A DNA stretch of 64,000 nt from Cydia pomonella (GCF_033807575.1 NC_084717.1:11967692-12031691), one strand, 5' to 3'. Counted from the first letter of the stretch, positions 22,821 to 29,322 are shown. Numbers and translations: made by a program. The notes: generated by a model not told the origin, from the letters alone.

Positions 22821-23881
22821 GGCCGACGACCACGCCGCGCTGCTCGCCATGCTGAGCCAGCAGACCGGCATGAACCAGCACTGGACCATGAAGTAAGGAC
22901 CTGCGTACAATCATAAACAATTGTAAACCCTGAACTCGTGTCTGCTGCACACTGTTGGTACACGGGGCCATTCAAACTTTACTAGTTTATCCTGTCACAT
23001 TGCTTAATAGTACATTACTACAGAGGCCGAAGTCATATAGACAGGCCGGATAGGTTTGAGGCGGGCAAGCCCATATTTTCCGCCGAGGTATGTATAGTGC
23101 TTTTCTCAAACATGCAATGAAATAATAATAAAAATAGGATGATAATGATGATGATGATGATTGTTTCATGTCCTAATGTGATAGGTTATTCAGTGCGTGG
23201 GGTATTGAAGGGGAACAAAAATTTGATTATTTTGGCGCTACGACGCACGCCATTACGCTTTTTTCCTTTTTTTTTTCTTTTTTTTTTATTATTATTACTT
23301 TGGGGTCTCCTAAAGGGGAGACTCTAAAGGGGAACAAAAATGTTATTATTTTTGCGCTACGACGCACGGTTTAGGAGATACAGCCCTATAAAGATTTTTT
23401 TTTCAGTCATGCAGAACTATTTAAACCCTGAAATAACAATAATAAAACAAAAAAAAAAACAAAAAAGAAAAATAGAGGACTTTGTCGGCCCAGGCCTGCA
23501 AGCTTTGTATGAAATTCCATTAACGATCTCTTGTCCTAGCGGCACCTGAAACGTCATACTTCGCAGCCTATTAAAGGGAACATAACATCAATATTTCATT
23601 GCATGTTTGGGAAAATAATTTTATTATGCCTCACAACTCGCGTTTTTCATGCCGTATCTATTACGTATAGTGCATAATATTGCGTCTGCAATCCTTCAGT
23701 TTAAATAGCTGATGCAGGGCCCCGTATATATTATGCAGTAATTAGCTTAGAGTATGTATGCTTACAATAATGTTTTTCCAGCTGCCTACAAGAAACCGGC
23801 TGGGACTACCAAAGAGCCCTACTGATCTTCAACCAGCTACACGCCGAAGGCAAGATACCGCCTGAGGCCTTCGTCAAGTGA
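4280..23881 (+). CDS. nxf1: Nuclear RNA export factor 1 (NXF1/TAP, fly small bristles), complete, 10 coding exons
   Basis: General mRNA export receptor: with NXT1/p15 it carries spliced mRNPs through nuclear pores. Coding exons: 4280-4337, 4466-5068, 5537-5727, 14854-14963, 18325-18361, 19805-20055, 20755-20923, 21750-21914, 22741-22892 and 23782-23881. They total 1836 nt (611 residues plus TGA), all introns are GT-AG and all phases agree. Visible domains: basic RG-rich N-terminus (1-104), RNA-binding domain (about 105-182, opening WYQIVIPYGG), leucine-rich repeats (about 210-330), NTF2-like domain (about 334-528), an Ala-Pro linker (about 540-556) and the TAP-C UBA-like domain ending IPPEAFVK. 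The start has ACA before ATG and an in-frame TAA at 4229. Length is close to the human protein (about 619 residues, recalled). Introns 3 and 4 are swollen by mobile elements. I am very sure of the identity; exon edges are read by eye. Confidence 0.95.
4466..5068 (+). CDS. nxf1: NXF1 coding exon 2: RG-rich region and RNA-binding domain
   Basis: The acceptor ATTTCAG ends at 4465 after a 128-bp intron; the donor is CCAG|GTAATT at 5069. Encodes residues 20-220: an acidic patch (DDDIDM), an RG/RP-rich basic stretch (about 75-103), then the TAP RNA-binding domain (WYQIVIPYGG to LVVMVRN, about 106-182) and the start of the leucine-rich repeat region (KRYNAATKALDLTKF). Confidence 0.93.
5069..5536. 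other. NXF1 intron 2, mostly unassigned
   Basis: Bases 5120-5300 form a GC-richer block ending in an A-rich TATAAAAAAATAAAAAAATG stretch; it looks like a short retroposed sequence, but I do not recognise it. A false acceptor (TTTTTCAACAGATCTAG) at 5451-5467 precedes the real one (ATTTCAACAGATCTAG) by about 76 bp. Confidence 0.4.
5537..5727 (+). CDS. nxf1: NXF1 coding exon 3: leucine-rich repeats
   Basis: The acceptor TTTCAACAG ends at 5536; the donor is AAG|GTATGT at 5728. Encodes residues 221-284 with typical repeat text such as PDLEALNLNDNKM and LKSLKILYLGDNK. The exon ends in phase 0 and is followed by a 9.1-kb intron holding a full non-LTR element. Confidence 0.94.
6132..7049 (+). CDS. 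Retrotransposon ORF1 protein with FP25K-like C-terminal domain
   Basis: 305 residues, complete. The N-terminus is polar; residues about 60-135 are a long charged heptad-like coiled coil (KIEESVEFLSAKYEETKSKI). Residues about 138-275 match, from my recall of the family, the Baculo_FP type: RKTNLEIKNVPIQTKE, IKDVYRI, KHLGLP, IFVAEQLTPLASRLYYLARE, FKYCWTSYGRVYLRR. In LINEs such proteins act as nucleic-acid-binding chaperones for the RNP. No PHD finger or CCHC knuckle is visible. The ORF is intact, suggesting a fairly recent insertion. The FP25K resemblance is to a host-type protein family shared with baculoviruses; nothing else viral is present. It ends 500 bp before ORF2 opens. Confidence 0.8.
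   Translation: MSDSEQAEPTMDTHKTPENLYSSQRQKGQKRQRESELTQFKDELIATMNRILAPQLAEIKKNTELLNEIKQTNHKIEESVEFLSAKYEETKSKIAQLESEAKVDKKHIATLENKIADLLRDSRKTNLEIKNVPIQTKETKENLIGMVSQLGNTIAYPIQKSEIKDVYRINNKKENSKTSTIILETTSALVKNEVLKKCKEYNIKSADSLCAKHLGLPVSPNTPIFVAEQLTPLASRLYYLARELKKTKRFKYCWTSYGRVYLRRTESSKIITVTSEAQLQRLENEGNSNTPAVPSESHPENPVNI
7059..7661 (+). CDS. Inter-ORF open frame of the retrotransposon, doubtful coding status
   Basis: 200 codons from ATG to TAG in a frame different from ORF2. The product is rich in Thr, Asn, His and Leu with no domain I recognise. It begins 10 bases after the ORF1 stop and overlaps the open ORF2 frame by about 104 bp (7558-7661). It could be the true N-terminus of ORF2 joined by a +1 shift, a chance open frame in A/C-rich sequence, or a linker peptide. 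The length is suggestive but not decisive. Confidence 0.3.
   Translation: MPPVKMLCTPSIKKRSRPSGRVTQLQYVLKQHKKQLNNKRTILCTLSLTKTLPFTHGGIPYPHGLELNYKNLSLLLLLRVEANYHDICAPGSLFHLLRPPMAHSHALFKSNQKQTYTITHTVGITITPKIAHIHLYISSNTTIYLCNPSNNVTQNPRLNNLHVYKLKTNQNSCNLCGPSTAATYNTFLLQSDSYLLSYNN
7558..10608 (+). CDS. Retrotransposon ORF2: apurinic-type endonuclease and reverse transcriptase
   Basis: The frame is open for 1016 codons from 7558; the first ATG is at 7924, inside the endonuclease domain, so the true start is unclear. Counting from 7558, endonuclease motifs are VISQNIRSI (about residue 75), a TE pair (FTECRL), GDININL (202) and CLDHIM (about 248). RT motifs are PDSAPGIDGIPTKLL, YRPISVL, FQFGFRQERSTEDAI, FLDLKKAFDTV, GVPQGSVLGPTLFLVYINDL and the catalytic YADD at bases 9751-9762 (about residue 732). 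The C-terminus has no obvious zinc finger. There is no stop or frameshift inside. It nicks target DNA and copies the element RNA by target-primed reverse transcription. It resembles CR1/L2-like ORF2 proteins; clade inferred. Confidence 0.9.
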   Translation, partial: KQIKTPVTCAALVLLLPITPSYYNRTHIFYRIITSQYSVINDIDSLEIAQSCECDPQDLRKYIPASKKNLTVISQNIRSIYTNFYDFQIFLSQLDFEPDILIFTECRLNPLKSIPQLCNYTSMGTSNNMNQNDGVVAFVKTHLKANIDELKLDHASCLRITVQNMIILGIYRSPSNNDATNFINSLNTHLEHISAKTIAVMGDININLIPRTQEQLYEYNNRHTYLNMLSLHGILPGLLKPTRLASCLDHIMLKIHKATTTAHTAALNTTITDHKTVLLDLSLDFNKNIISKSIEKIDYENAAKILQEKNISTLLASNDPNIIIEELTTKLNESLNESKTVKNIPRNRRIIKPWITPGILRCIKNRNKMQMKLRSDPENDVLRVTYKRYRNFTCNLIKKLKRSYDRNLLENTKKNSKALWASIKTITNYKAVKTDNTELLKHKLDPLEAVNQVNYFFTNIGKKLASEIPTNDNVAPILTDTSATFNNNSNSFVLMETDPLEVENTLMTLKPDSAPGIDGIPTKLLKTCKTIIAPVVSHLVNLCFAQGVFPKLLKKSLVTPVYKSGDKTEPNNYRPISVLTAMSKIIEKIINKRLINYFNKYNLLSKFQFGFRQERSTEDAILNLTSTVCKATENGSKCIAVFLDLKKAFDTVSLPTLINKLERYGIRGKPLDVLADYLRDRTQSVRIGNYTSTDAEVTFGVPQGSVLGPTLFLVYINDLTDKLVQDGHIILYADDTVVLFTGQDWESAFDAAERGLYRVSLWLKDNLLTLNKEKCNYICFSKNSRTQPHKNLNLRIHGCNYLNNTTCHCTPLNKVISTKYLGIIIDQRLSWHEHIEYITARIRKLVWLFKILRHVANTILLQQIYTTLAQSIMSYCIPVWGAADKTKYLEVERGQRYLLKTMYFKPRRYPTSELYAHCKVLSMRKLYITSATLKLHSSIPLNLNLLTQRRNHRVVPEPRSKSAFARRQYDVQSAIIYNKINKELNIHLLNNYECKKTIMKWISALDYNATEDIIRK
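10632..10790 (+). repeat. CA and AT microsatellites in the retrotransposon 3' UTR
   Basis: A CA run at about 10632-10664, an AT run at about 10695-10717 and a second AT run at about 10759-10781. All lie between the ORF2 stop and the element's 3' end. Confidence 0.85.
11134..11264. mobile_element. Palindromic MITE, TACAGTCA-type ends
   Basis: Two arms of about 60 bp fold almost completely: the left begins TGTACAGTCAACGTCAAATA and the right ends TTGACGCTGACTGTACA. Non-coding. In NXF1 intron 3. Confidence 0.8.
11380..11560. repeat. Unassigned GC-rich repeat with GGGCCTCGC motifs
   Basis: Bases 11395-11540 carry several copies of AGGGCC and GGCCTCGC words, also found at 14250-14285. Probably fragments of one dispersed family; not identified. 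Confidence 0.35.
12236..13535 (-). pseudogene. Truncated antisense non-LTR retrotransposon: RT C-terminal half
   Basis: Minus-strand reading from about 13535 gives the catalytic LFADDSTSIIK, then a 185-bp MITE insertion, then INYENDINNVITEIIMWLSN, KFLGLFIDSQLTWKFHINEV, LRYGVIFWGNAADKG and QIYNRIPNNIKELN to a stop near 12531. This is the part of a Jockey/CR1-like ORF2 after the YADD box. The minus-strand 3' end shows an ATCAATCAATCA tail near 12243-12256. An open frame runs 13457-12531, but its first about 50 residues come from the MITE, not from the RT. The 5' half of the element is missing. Confidence 0.85.
13304..13488. mobile_element. Tc1/mariner-type MITE inserted in the RT remnant (TA duplication)
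   Basis: Ends CCCCTAGTGTAA and TTACACTAGGGG, flanked by TA on both sides (13302-13303, 13489-13490). The arms fold over most of the length, including CAAAATGAGACTTAACGCAA and its partner. It interrupts the RT frame, so it arrived after the LINE. Confidence 0.85.
13540..13940 (+). mobile_element. LINE 3' end of a common lepidopteran type
   Basis: The + strand sequence ends with TCAGGCAGGCCGTATGCTTG, then TTTGCCACCGACGTAGTATA and A-rich and AT-repeat sequence (13931-13948). From recall this 3' end is widespread in moths. A related, diverged end is at 63181-63240 on the minus strand. It abuts the 5' edge of the antisense RT remnant. Confidence 0.6.
14285..14545 (-). pseudogene. LINE ORF2 C-terminal fragment with CCHC-like motif
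   Basis: Minus-strand text from about 14545 includes LCRGSMETEERVSHVVLECS, the C..C-type H...C motif found at the C-terminus of many insect LINE ORF2 proteins (C-R-G-x-x-E-x-E-E-x-V-S-H-V-x-x-E-C). Short and broken upstream. Confidence 0.55.
14854..14963 (+). CDS. nxf1: NXF1 coding exon 4: last leucine-rich repeats
   Basis: The acceptor TTATTTTAG ends at 14853; the donor is CAG|GTAATA at 14964. Encodes IPYVGSLDCLKSLPLVELYL and the capping motif KGNPLVTRC, giving residues 285-320 and two bases of 321. Phase matches exon 3 across the long intron, so the intervening retroelement does not break the reading frame. Confidence 0.92.
15072..15251. mobile_element. hAT-type MITE, 180 bp, AGGGCTGC target duplication (NXF1 intron 4)
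   Basis: The 8-bp AGGGCTGC flanks both ends (15064-15071, 15252-15259). The ends are TACAGATGTGC and GCACATCAGTA, and the arms continue to match imperfectly (GTTTCCAAAA). The 8-bp duplication fits hAT. Confidence 0.7.
15260..17629. other. NXF1 intron 4, unassigned portion
   Basis: No exon or known gene. A 101-codon open frame at 15300-15605 has no recognisable domain and lies wholly inside the intron. A TAAG tetranucleotide run at 16615-16639 followed by AATATTCTTTATTGTGCACC looks like the 3' tail of a minus-strand retroposon (about 16615-16700); a similar tail is at 51958. Confidence 0.45.
17630..17756. mobile_element. MITE with TTAACCTTNTGANCGCC ends (intron 4)
   Basis: Left end TTAACCTTTTGACCGCC pairs with right end GGCGTTCAGAAGGTTAA; the GC-rich interior includes GACGCGCGCGGCGAC. 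About 127 bp, non-coding. Confidence 0.65.
18001..18215. mobile_element. MITE with TAAGATC ends (intron 4)
   Basis: Left TAAGATCAACCGAGGTAAAT then GCAACTATGAGATTAT matches, inverted, right ATAATCCTATAGTTGCATTT then ATCCCAGTCGATCTTA. About 215 bp, ending 110 bp before exon 5. Part of its arm resembles the element at 54139-54367. Confidence 0.7.
18325..18361 (+). CDS. nxf1: NXF1 coding exon 5 (37-nt microexon-like)
   Basis: The acceptor TGTCTCCAG ends at 18324; the donor is TTG|GTACGT at 18362. It encodes SDVRKKFPKLVRL, the conserved linker just before the NTF2-like domain. It would be missed by length-based gene finding, but it is needed to keep the phase between exons 4 and 6. Confidence 0.88.
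18779..18914. mobile_element. MITE with GGCCTAGYCAAGATGCCA ends (intron 5)
   Basis: Left GGCCTAGCCAAGATGCCAAT pairs with right CTGGCATCTTGACTAGGCC, continuing through CGTTTGC, CGTAGCG and ACGAAACG. A broken right end of the same family is at about 28410-28436. Confidence 0.75.
18981..19140. mobile_element. Degenerate MITE with GTCRGGTGACAAC ends (intron 5)
   Basis: Left CGTCGGGTGACAACCA and right TAGTTGTCACCTGACG are inverted; the interior is unrelated AT-rich sequence. Confidence 0.5.
19805..20055 (+). CDS. nxf1: NXF1 coding exon 6: start of NTF2-like domain
   Basis: The acceptor ACTACAG ends at 19804; the donor is CAA|GTTAGT at 20056. Encodes residues 334-416 and two bases of 417, from DGVDLPPVIGFDV through FLTQYFAIYDSESRQPLLDA to YDGRSN. 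This is the first part of the domain that pairs with NXT1/p15. Two decayed copies of the exon's 3' part follow in intron 6. Confidence 0.92.
20089..20430 (+). pseudogene. Two decayed copies of NXF1 exon 6 (3' part plus donor)
   Basis: Copy A, about 20089-20300, and copy B, about 20320-20420, repeat exon 6 from about 19870 (shared words TTGACACAGTACTTCGCCAT, CCGCTGTTAGACGCGTACC). Both carry substitutions, stops and indels. Copy A also keeps the exon's 3' boundary region. The unit is about 220-235 bp and includes intron sequence, so this is a genomic tandem duplication, not retroposition. Confidence 0.8.
20755..20923 (+). CDS. nxf1: NXF1 coding exon 7: middle of NTF2-like domain
   Basis: The acceptor TTATTTCAG ends at 20754; the donor is ACT|GTAAGT at 20924. 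Encodes KLTSYITNSRNIIRIQDRES through LPKTSHDLLGFAVDLPVFT, residues 417-473. A decayed copy of its 3' part lies about 210 bp downstream. Confidence 0.92.
20961..21170 (+). pseudogene. Decayed copy of NXF1 exon 7
   Basis: Bases 20965-21095 repeat exon 7: CAGGCAAGCTGGAGGTGGTG, CATTCCTCTCTGAACTAC and GTGGACTTGCCCGTCTTTAC. A stop and deletions break the frame, and the donor GTAAGT has become GTACCT. Words at 21097-21160 (ACACATCCAAGACTC) hint at the start of a further copy. Confidence 0.75.
21750..21914 (+). CDS. nxf1: NXF1 coding exon 8: end of NTF2-like domain
   Basis: The acceptor TCCTTACAG ends at 21749; the donor is CAG|GTTAGA at 21915. Encodes PTMIVLVMNGVFKE through the RSFHRTFVIVPN strand to NDMLFITNTTKDQ, residues 474-528. 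Its last 123 bp plus 20 bp of intron form unit 1 of a six-unit tandem array. Only this first copy has an acceptor and an open frame joined to exon 9. Confidence 0.93.
21792..22578 (+). repeat. Six-unit tandem array of NXF1 exon 8, period 143 bp
   Basis: Units start at 21792, 21935, 22078, 22221, 22364 and 22504. The first four are exactly 143 bp, the fifth 140, the sixth truncated near 22578. Each holds the last 123 bp of exon 8 plus about 20 bp of intron with its GTTAGA or GTTTGA donor. Units are nearly identical, so the array is young. Only unit 1 is a working exon. Confidence 0.92.
22741..22892 (+). CDS. nxf1: NXF1 coding exon 9: Ala-Pro linker and start of TAP-C domain
   Basis: The acceptor TTATTTCCAG ends at 22740; the donor is GAA|GTAAGG at 22893. 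Encodes EEQAFSSGPAV, an alternating Ala-Pro tract built from a GCGCCC hexamer repeat (22786-22818), then DDHAALLAMLSQQTGMNQHW, the first helix of the UBA-like TAP-C domain that binds FG nucleoporins. Confidence 0.92.
22786..22818 (+). repeat. GCGCCC hexamer repeat coding Ala-Pro
   Basis: An in-frame alternation of GCG and CCC codons in NXF1 exon 9 makes an (AP)n linker. Gains or losses of whole hexamers would not shift the frame. Confidence 0.85.
23101..23615. mobile_element. Inverted-repeat element in NXF1 intron 9
   Basis: TTTTCTCAAACATGCAATGA at 23101 is inverted at about 23592-23614 (TCATTGCATGTTTGGGAAAA). The interior holds two direct copies of a GGGGAACAAAAAT...GCGCTACGACGCACG segment (23211-23256, 23327-23369). 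Non-coding; family unknown. Confidence 0.55.
23782..23881 (+). CDS. nxf1: NXF1 coding exon 10: end of TAP-C domain and stop
   Basis: The acceptor TTTTTCCAG ends at 23781. Encodes NCLQETGWDYQRALLIFNQL and the terminal IPPEAFVK, then TGA at 23879-23881. The Trp-Asp pair and the IP..AF ending are conserved in TAP-C domains. Possible polyadenylation hexamers AATAAA downstream are at 24331, 24765 and 25083; which one is used cannot be told from sequence. Confidence 0.92.
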
Positions 23882-24896
23882 AGCTCCGGACCCACGTGGT
23901 TGAGGCTGTGCCTACTGTACATATAGTTTAAGGAGATTCATATTTTTGTTAGTCGTATTAAGTAAGATATCGAATTTGAGCATTGTTGTGACTAGTTATG
24001 TTTGAGTTTGAAGGGCTATTATAACTGGACATACAAAACTGGATATAATCTGAACATTTAGTACAGTAATGTGCTGCAGTTGTAGCCCTTCGGATGGCAT
24101 TTTAACTATGAATTTGCTGAGAAACTGGGTTTGTCATTGTCTTGATAAAGGATGGCATTTCACTTGGCTTTCAGTTTTCTAAATAATTTGCGAAATCATG
24201 ACCCAAATGAAGTGCGATCCTTATGAAAATGAGGTTTTGTGATTTCTGGGATTGGCGGCACTTTCATGATTAAATTTAAACTAATTCTATGGTAATACTT
24301 CTAATCAGTTCTATGGAACAATCATACTATAATAAACTTTTATTTTGCAGTCCCATAATTCTAATTAGAAGTACCCACTAAACATTACATAAAAAAAGAC
24401 CACAATTATGGCAACGTTTGTCGCAGATTTAGATTATAATTAAAAGTTAATAGTTTCAATCAAAAGATGCAAGAAACGCGACAATCGGAGTCGAAAAAAA
24501 AGAAAGAAAAAAAGAAGATGGCCAATTGCAAACTGACTAATAAGACATTTGTCTTGCAAATGATTCAGTTATTCATTTTATTTATTTGATTTGGATGTTG
24601 CTAAGTGTATTAATTCGTACATGGCTGTATGAAATAATAAGTTCTTAATGTTTTTGTAATGGTTAAAGAAGAATATTGTAAAAGTAGTTCAACATTTATA
24701 TGCTATCGTAAGACTGATTGTAAATCATTTTATCACACGACCCAATCAACATGCAAGAAAATATAATAAATCAACTTATTGAGGTCTAATGTTATAATTA
24801 TAAATGATGCCATGATTCTGATTCGTACTATTATTTATTTTAGTACAAAATGTGCTACTTTTCGATAACTCAGAATTTTGGAATTATAAATCTATG
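23882..24896 (+). other. NXF1 3' UTR and downstream sequence
   Basis: AT-rich, no further exon. It probably contains the mRNA 3' end; AATAAA occurs at 24331 and 24765. Nothing else recognised. Confidence 0.5.
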
Positions 24897-25030
24897 GCGT
24901 TATTCATAAACGCGTTACTGGCCTGAACTAGCTATGAATCGTTTGTCTTTATCTGTCATTTTGACTTAAGTATTTGTAAGAAAACATAATTTAACTAAAT
25001 CAGGCCCGTAAAGTTTTATGAATAAGGGGC
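24897..25030. mobile_element. MITE with TTATTCATAAACG ends, copy 1
   Basis: Left GCGTTATTCATAAACG and right GTTTTATGAATAAGGGGC are inverted; the interior TTTTGACTTAAGTATTTGTA is shared with the copy at 49439-49570. Confidence 0.75.
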
Positions 25031-26697
25031 TAATGTATACTTTTATTTTTTGCTGTACATGCATTACTAAATGTAAGAAATTAATAAACTGCCAAATGGT
25101 TTAGATCACATGTTTGCCATTCCTTGACGTTAATTCTCTGTAACTAAGGTAATACGTAATAACAAAAAAATAATATATTACTTTTACCATAGAGTAGAAT
25201 TAACTTACATACTAAACTAACATTTATTGCCTTCTTTAAAGGTATTCGTTATTGTATAACTTCCTATAATAACATTGTTTGTCAAAATATGACCGAGTCT
25301 ACGTTACTGTGAGGCTGAATGAAGCATGATCGAAATTTAATTTTTAGATGTCTTTAGTTAATCATCCTAAAATGTTTAAAAAAAAAAAAACATGAAAACA
25401 TTGTACATAAATAGGGTTATCATTTTGGGATTTAAGGAGCTACGGGACTGACATTGGGCGCGTGTCTGTCAGCTGTTTTGGTGTTCAACAATGCTTGGTT
25501 GATGGAACCCCGGATCAGGGGTCCGTACAGGGTTGGAGACCCTGCCCATGCCAAAGCGACGGAACCCCTTCGCGTGGGCTAGTCGCTCGTTCAATGCTTG
25601 GGAATATCACCATGAATTTGAACTGACACCATTGTCACATTGCTGTATTTCTATAGACACTTGCTGATTCTATAAAATTTCTTGGTCTGTGGTTCCTTTG
25701 GTTGTGGGACAGAGTGGAGACACGTAGGTAACCTAGAGACCGTGTGAGATTTTTTAGAATAGTAATCGCCTTTTCTGTTCGCTGTGGCTTCCTTTGGGCG
25801 GGGCTTAGGAGCGATGCTGAGTTTATCTCAAATGTATATAATGATGATGGATTAAATTTAATTTATAAGCATTTTATCTTTTCTTTATTTATCCTGTACT
25901 AGGGACCTGAACTGTACATGGTCGAGCTTAGATAGTTGTATTTATAGACAATTCTAAATTACTAGTAAAGTTGGTTCAAAGTGTGAATGTAAATAATAAT
26001 AAATGTGTAAATAATAATTCGTTTTGTTATGAATGCTCTGCTAAGAACAGAAGTACCTTCTGTAAGCGATTTGATTTTTGATGCACTTCGCACATGTTCA
26101 TTTATAGTGGACAGGCACAGTGCATCAAGAACCAACTTTGAGGGACAAAGTGTTGATTGTCATTATAAAGGGTACTCAGAAATTTGGCATTTGAGAAGCC
26201 ATTTGCACCCTGTCATTTCACGTCAAGTTGTGCCACCCTAATAATTGCTCGGAGCAATGCTGAGCCGAACGGAGCCGAGAATGCCCGAAAGGAACATTTT
26301 CGCCCCCCTGCTTTAACCAAATTCGCACATAGCCAATACTAACCAAGTACGAGTACCTACCTATGTACGAGTACCTATATCAAGGTTCTGATTAAACTCA
26401 TGTTTGTGATCTGTCACGTCTTGAGATGTTTACCAGCGTAGATAACTTCGGTCAACACTTCTAAATCTCGTCTGGAGCAACGCAGTTTCTAGGTCGACTG
26501 TCAACGACATGTCTAAGCATGGTTAGAGTTAATTACTACTCTGTAGTGTGCTGTTTAAGATTCAAATTAAAAATGTTAGAAATGACGATGTTCATCAATT
26601 GTCAGTGCCATCATCATCTGTATTAGGTACTCGTACTTGGGGTAGAATAAACAGTAGAAATATCAAATATAAATAATTACCTACTTAAAATGTAGGT
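25031..26697. other. Unassigned region downstream of NXF1
   Basis: No gene. A GC-richer block at 25440-25610 (with GGAACCCCGGATCAGGGGTC) may be a retroposed repeat but is not recognised. A 70-codon open frame at 26029-26241 shows no domain. Confidence 0.35.
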
Positions 26698-26698
26698 A

Positions 26699-26890
26699 AT
26701 GGGTACTAGGCGACGATATACATACGTATATAAATATATATATACTTGTGTACATAGAAGACACCCATGACTCGGGGACAAATATCTGTGTTCATCACAC
26801 AAATAAAAGCCCTTAGCGGGATTTGAACCCGGGACCCTCGGCTTCATAGGCAGGGTCACTCTATTACTCCCCACTAGGCCAGACTGGTCG
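26699..26890 (-). mobile_element. tRNA-derived SINE, antisense
   Basis: Minus strand: a tRNA-like head with B box GGGTTCAAATCCC (26818-26830) and an A-box-like GGCCTAGTGG region near 26873-26882, a body with TGATGAACACAGATATTTGT, and a 3' end TATATCGTCGCCTAGTACCC (about 26700-26720). The same 3' end occurs at 28080-28139. Confidence 0.75.
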
Positions 26891-27214
26891 TCCTCTAACA
26901 CCTCAACCAACAACCAAGATCAAGATCCTTAACCAAGACTGTTAATAACCTCTGCCGACAGTCAAACTCCGAGGAAAATAGTTAGAGAAAATCTTCCGCG
27001 TATGTGACTTAAATTTGTTGACTAAAGATAACAGTTCGCAGTAACTAGTGACACCGTAAAACTCATTTACGCGGATGGAAAATTTCAATCATATGTGTAC
27101 CTATACTTATTAGATTAGGTACTTAAATATTTGTTTCAAACGCTTTGTAAGAATGTTATGAATCTGCCACAAATCTTGAAGTTGCCATACTTCCAACTTT
27201 CTGCAGACCAAAGA

Positions 27215-27364
27215 ATGACTCACGATAGAACGGCCTGGGCCCAGGCCGAGGCAATCGACACTTTGTTTTATATGACAGGCTCCCGGTGATCACGTGATGC
27301 TTTCCATAGAAAACGAAGTGTCGGAAGTCTCAGCCCGGACCCAGGCCATTCTAACGTGAGTCAT
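27215..27364. mobile_element. MITE with ATGACTCACGNTAGA ends, copy 1
   Basis: Left ATGACTCACGATAGAACGGC and right GGCCATTCTAACGTGAGTCAT are inverted around a GC-rich core (CCTGGGCCCAGGCC). Second member at 48668-48789. Confidence 0.75.
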
Positions 27365-28640
27365 CTTTGATTTCTAGCTATATAGACTACACAGACACCG
27401 CATTATGAAGCGTTACCTACTTACTTACTAAGAGTACGAGGTCACCACACAAACGTGCAATTTTATTTGTAAAATGCTGTTTAAATGCTACCACTTAAGC
27501 AGCACAACGATATACTTATACATATTGTATTCTACGCCTTTTCATACTGTACAGTCTAGCACGCTCACTGCGGGAGAAATCTTGAAGAACTTTTAACTGG
27601 TGCGGTCGAGATCGAATCAGCCTAAACCTAAGCTCTTTTACAGTGCGGGTGAGCCCTTATCAAACCTCTTTCACTAGTTACTTTACATAGATCCTTCATA
27701 ACTTTGCCTAGACTTTGTGTAGTCTTCATTTGTCAGTAAATGTATAAAACACACTTAGATTCGCGCTTGGTTCTGATCCCTGTTTAAAGAAGAATTACCT
27801 GGTCTAAAGAATTTTGAAGGTCTTTTAGGCCTCAAAACGCACTAAATATTATCTCAGACTAGTGAAGGGAATGGCACTTATCGCTCAATTATCGATGAAA
27901 AAATCATCATCTCATTGAGCATTTTTGGTAGAATATCTCAGAAGCCGCTTTAAGTCAATCTGATGCATAAATATCAGATCATCATCATTATCAGATTTAT
28001 TATCTATTAAGAGTTCGAGTCCGGTAAGGGCGTTTAATTGTTAAATATATGTTCCTGGGTTATGGTTGATTGATTATTTATGTAAGTATTTATTAACTAT
28101 ACATACATATATGTACGTTTGTTAATCGTCGCCTAGTAACCAGTGTACTATGGTTACTAGGCGACGGTATGGTTACTAGGAGTCTAAAGTAAACAGCTTC
28201 TATTTGCTTACTTTAGAGGTAGTTCCATCAGTATAAGATTATCCCTAAATATATATTTATTAATATTTATTTAGGGATATTTATAAATATTTATTTATTT
28301 AAAAACAAGCCTTAAATGCTCTAATAGAAAGAATATAAACTATTGATTATGTAAATCAAAACCTCGTCAGATCATTATATCTATGAGTGCGATAGAAACA
28401 AGACAGACTGCAAACGATTGTCATCTTGGCCAGGCCCCCCATACGTAATTGTCGGTGCAACTGAAATAAACGGTCTCCTGTACGAAATTTGTACGGGCGC
28501 TCCCTAGTTCTAGCGGAACACCCCGAAATTCAGTAAAATGCTGCAAATGCTGTTAAAAGTATCAAAATCGGTACGATTGATCTTTAGGCCATTTCAATCA
28601 ATTTGAACCAAAAATGTAGAACACAAAAAAAAGAATAAAT
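27365..28640. other. Unassigned AT-rich region with repeat scraps
   Basis: Holds a SINE 3' end (28080-28139, ATCGTCGCCTAGTAACCA) with an inverted echo at 28150-28165, and a broken end of the 18779 MITE family near 28410-28436. No gene seen. Confidence 0.45.
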
Positions 28641-29322
28641 AAAAACCGGCCAAGAGCATGTCGGGCCACGCTCAGTGTAAGGTTCCGTAGTTACCCTTAC
28701 GTCACAATAAGCTAAACTGGAGCTTAAAGTATAGTCAATTGTTAACCAAGGGATGAAACGCTACCTTTCACCCGGGTTAATAGGCAAATTTGCATAATCA
28801 GTACCTAATTAAAGTAAGTCTTTTTACTATGAAGGGAAAAGTTTTTGCGATAACTCAAAAACAGCTAAACTGATCATGTCCGCTATAGTTTTCATTAATT
28901 GTGTTTCTTAAGCTCTACTTCCACGATTTTTTTCATATTTTTTTGAGCTATGGTTCAAAAGTTAGAGGGGGAGACACATTTTTTTTTCTTTCGGAGCGAT
29001 TATCGCCGAATATATTCACTTTATCAAAAAATGTTTCTTGAAAACCCCTATTAGTTTTGAAAGACCTTTCCAACGATATCCTACACTCTAGGGTTGAGCC
29101 GAAAAAAAAATTTCACCCCCACTTTACGTAGGGTAGGTACCCTAAAAAAAAAAAAATTTAGATTTTATTGTACGACTTTGTCGGCTTTATTGATTTATAT
29201 ACCCATGCCAAATTTCAGCTTTCTAGCACTAACGACCACGGAGCAAAGCCTCGGACAGACAGACAGACAGACGGACATGGCGAAACTATAAGGGTTCCTA
29301 GTTGACTACGGAACCCTAAAAA
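28641..29322. mobile_element. Dispersed AAAAACCGGCC...GGAACCCTAAAAA element
   Basis: 682 bp. It begins AAAAACCGGCCAAGAGCATG with GGTTCCGTAG 40 bp later, and ends CTACGGAACCCTAAAAA. The interior shows GACAGACAGACAGACGGACA near 29255-29275 and a G-run (GAGGGGGAG). I know this as a very common lepidopteran repeat. Related pieces are at 60616-60970 and 22695-22730. Confidence 0.7.

Noticed and set aside
22695..22975. Arg-Ala-rich open frames on both strands over exon 9
   Set aside because: Shadow frames of the GCGCCC hexamer repeat; the true frame is the Ala-Pro linker of NXF1.
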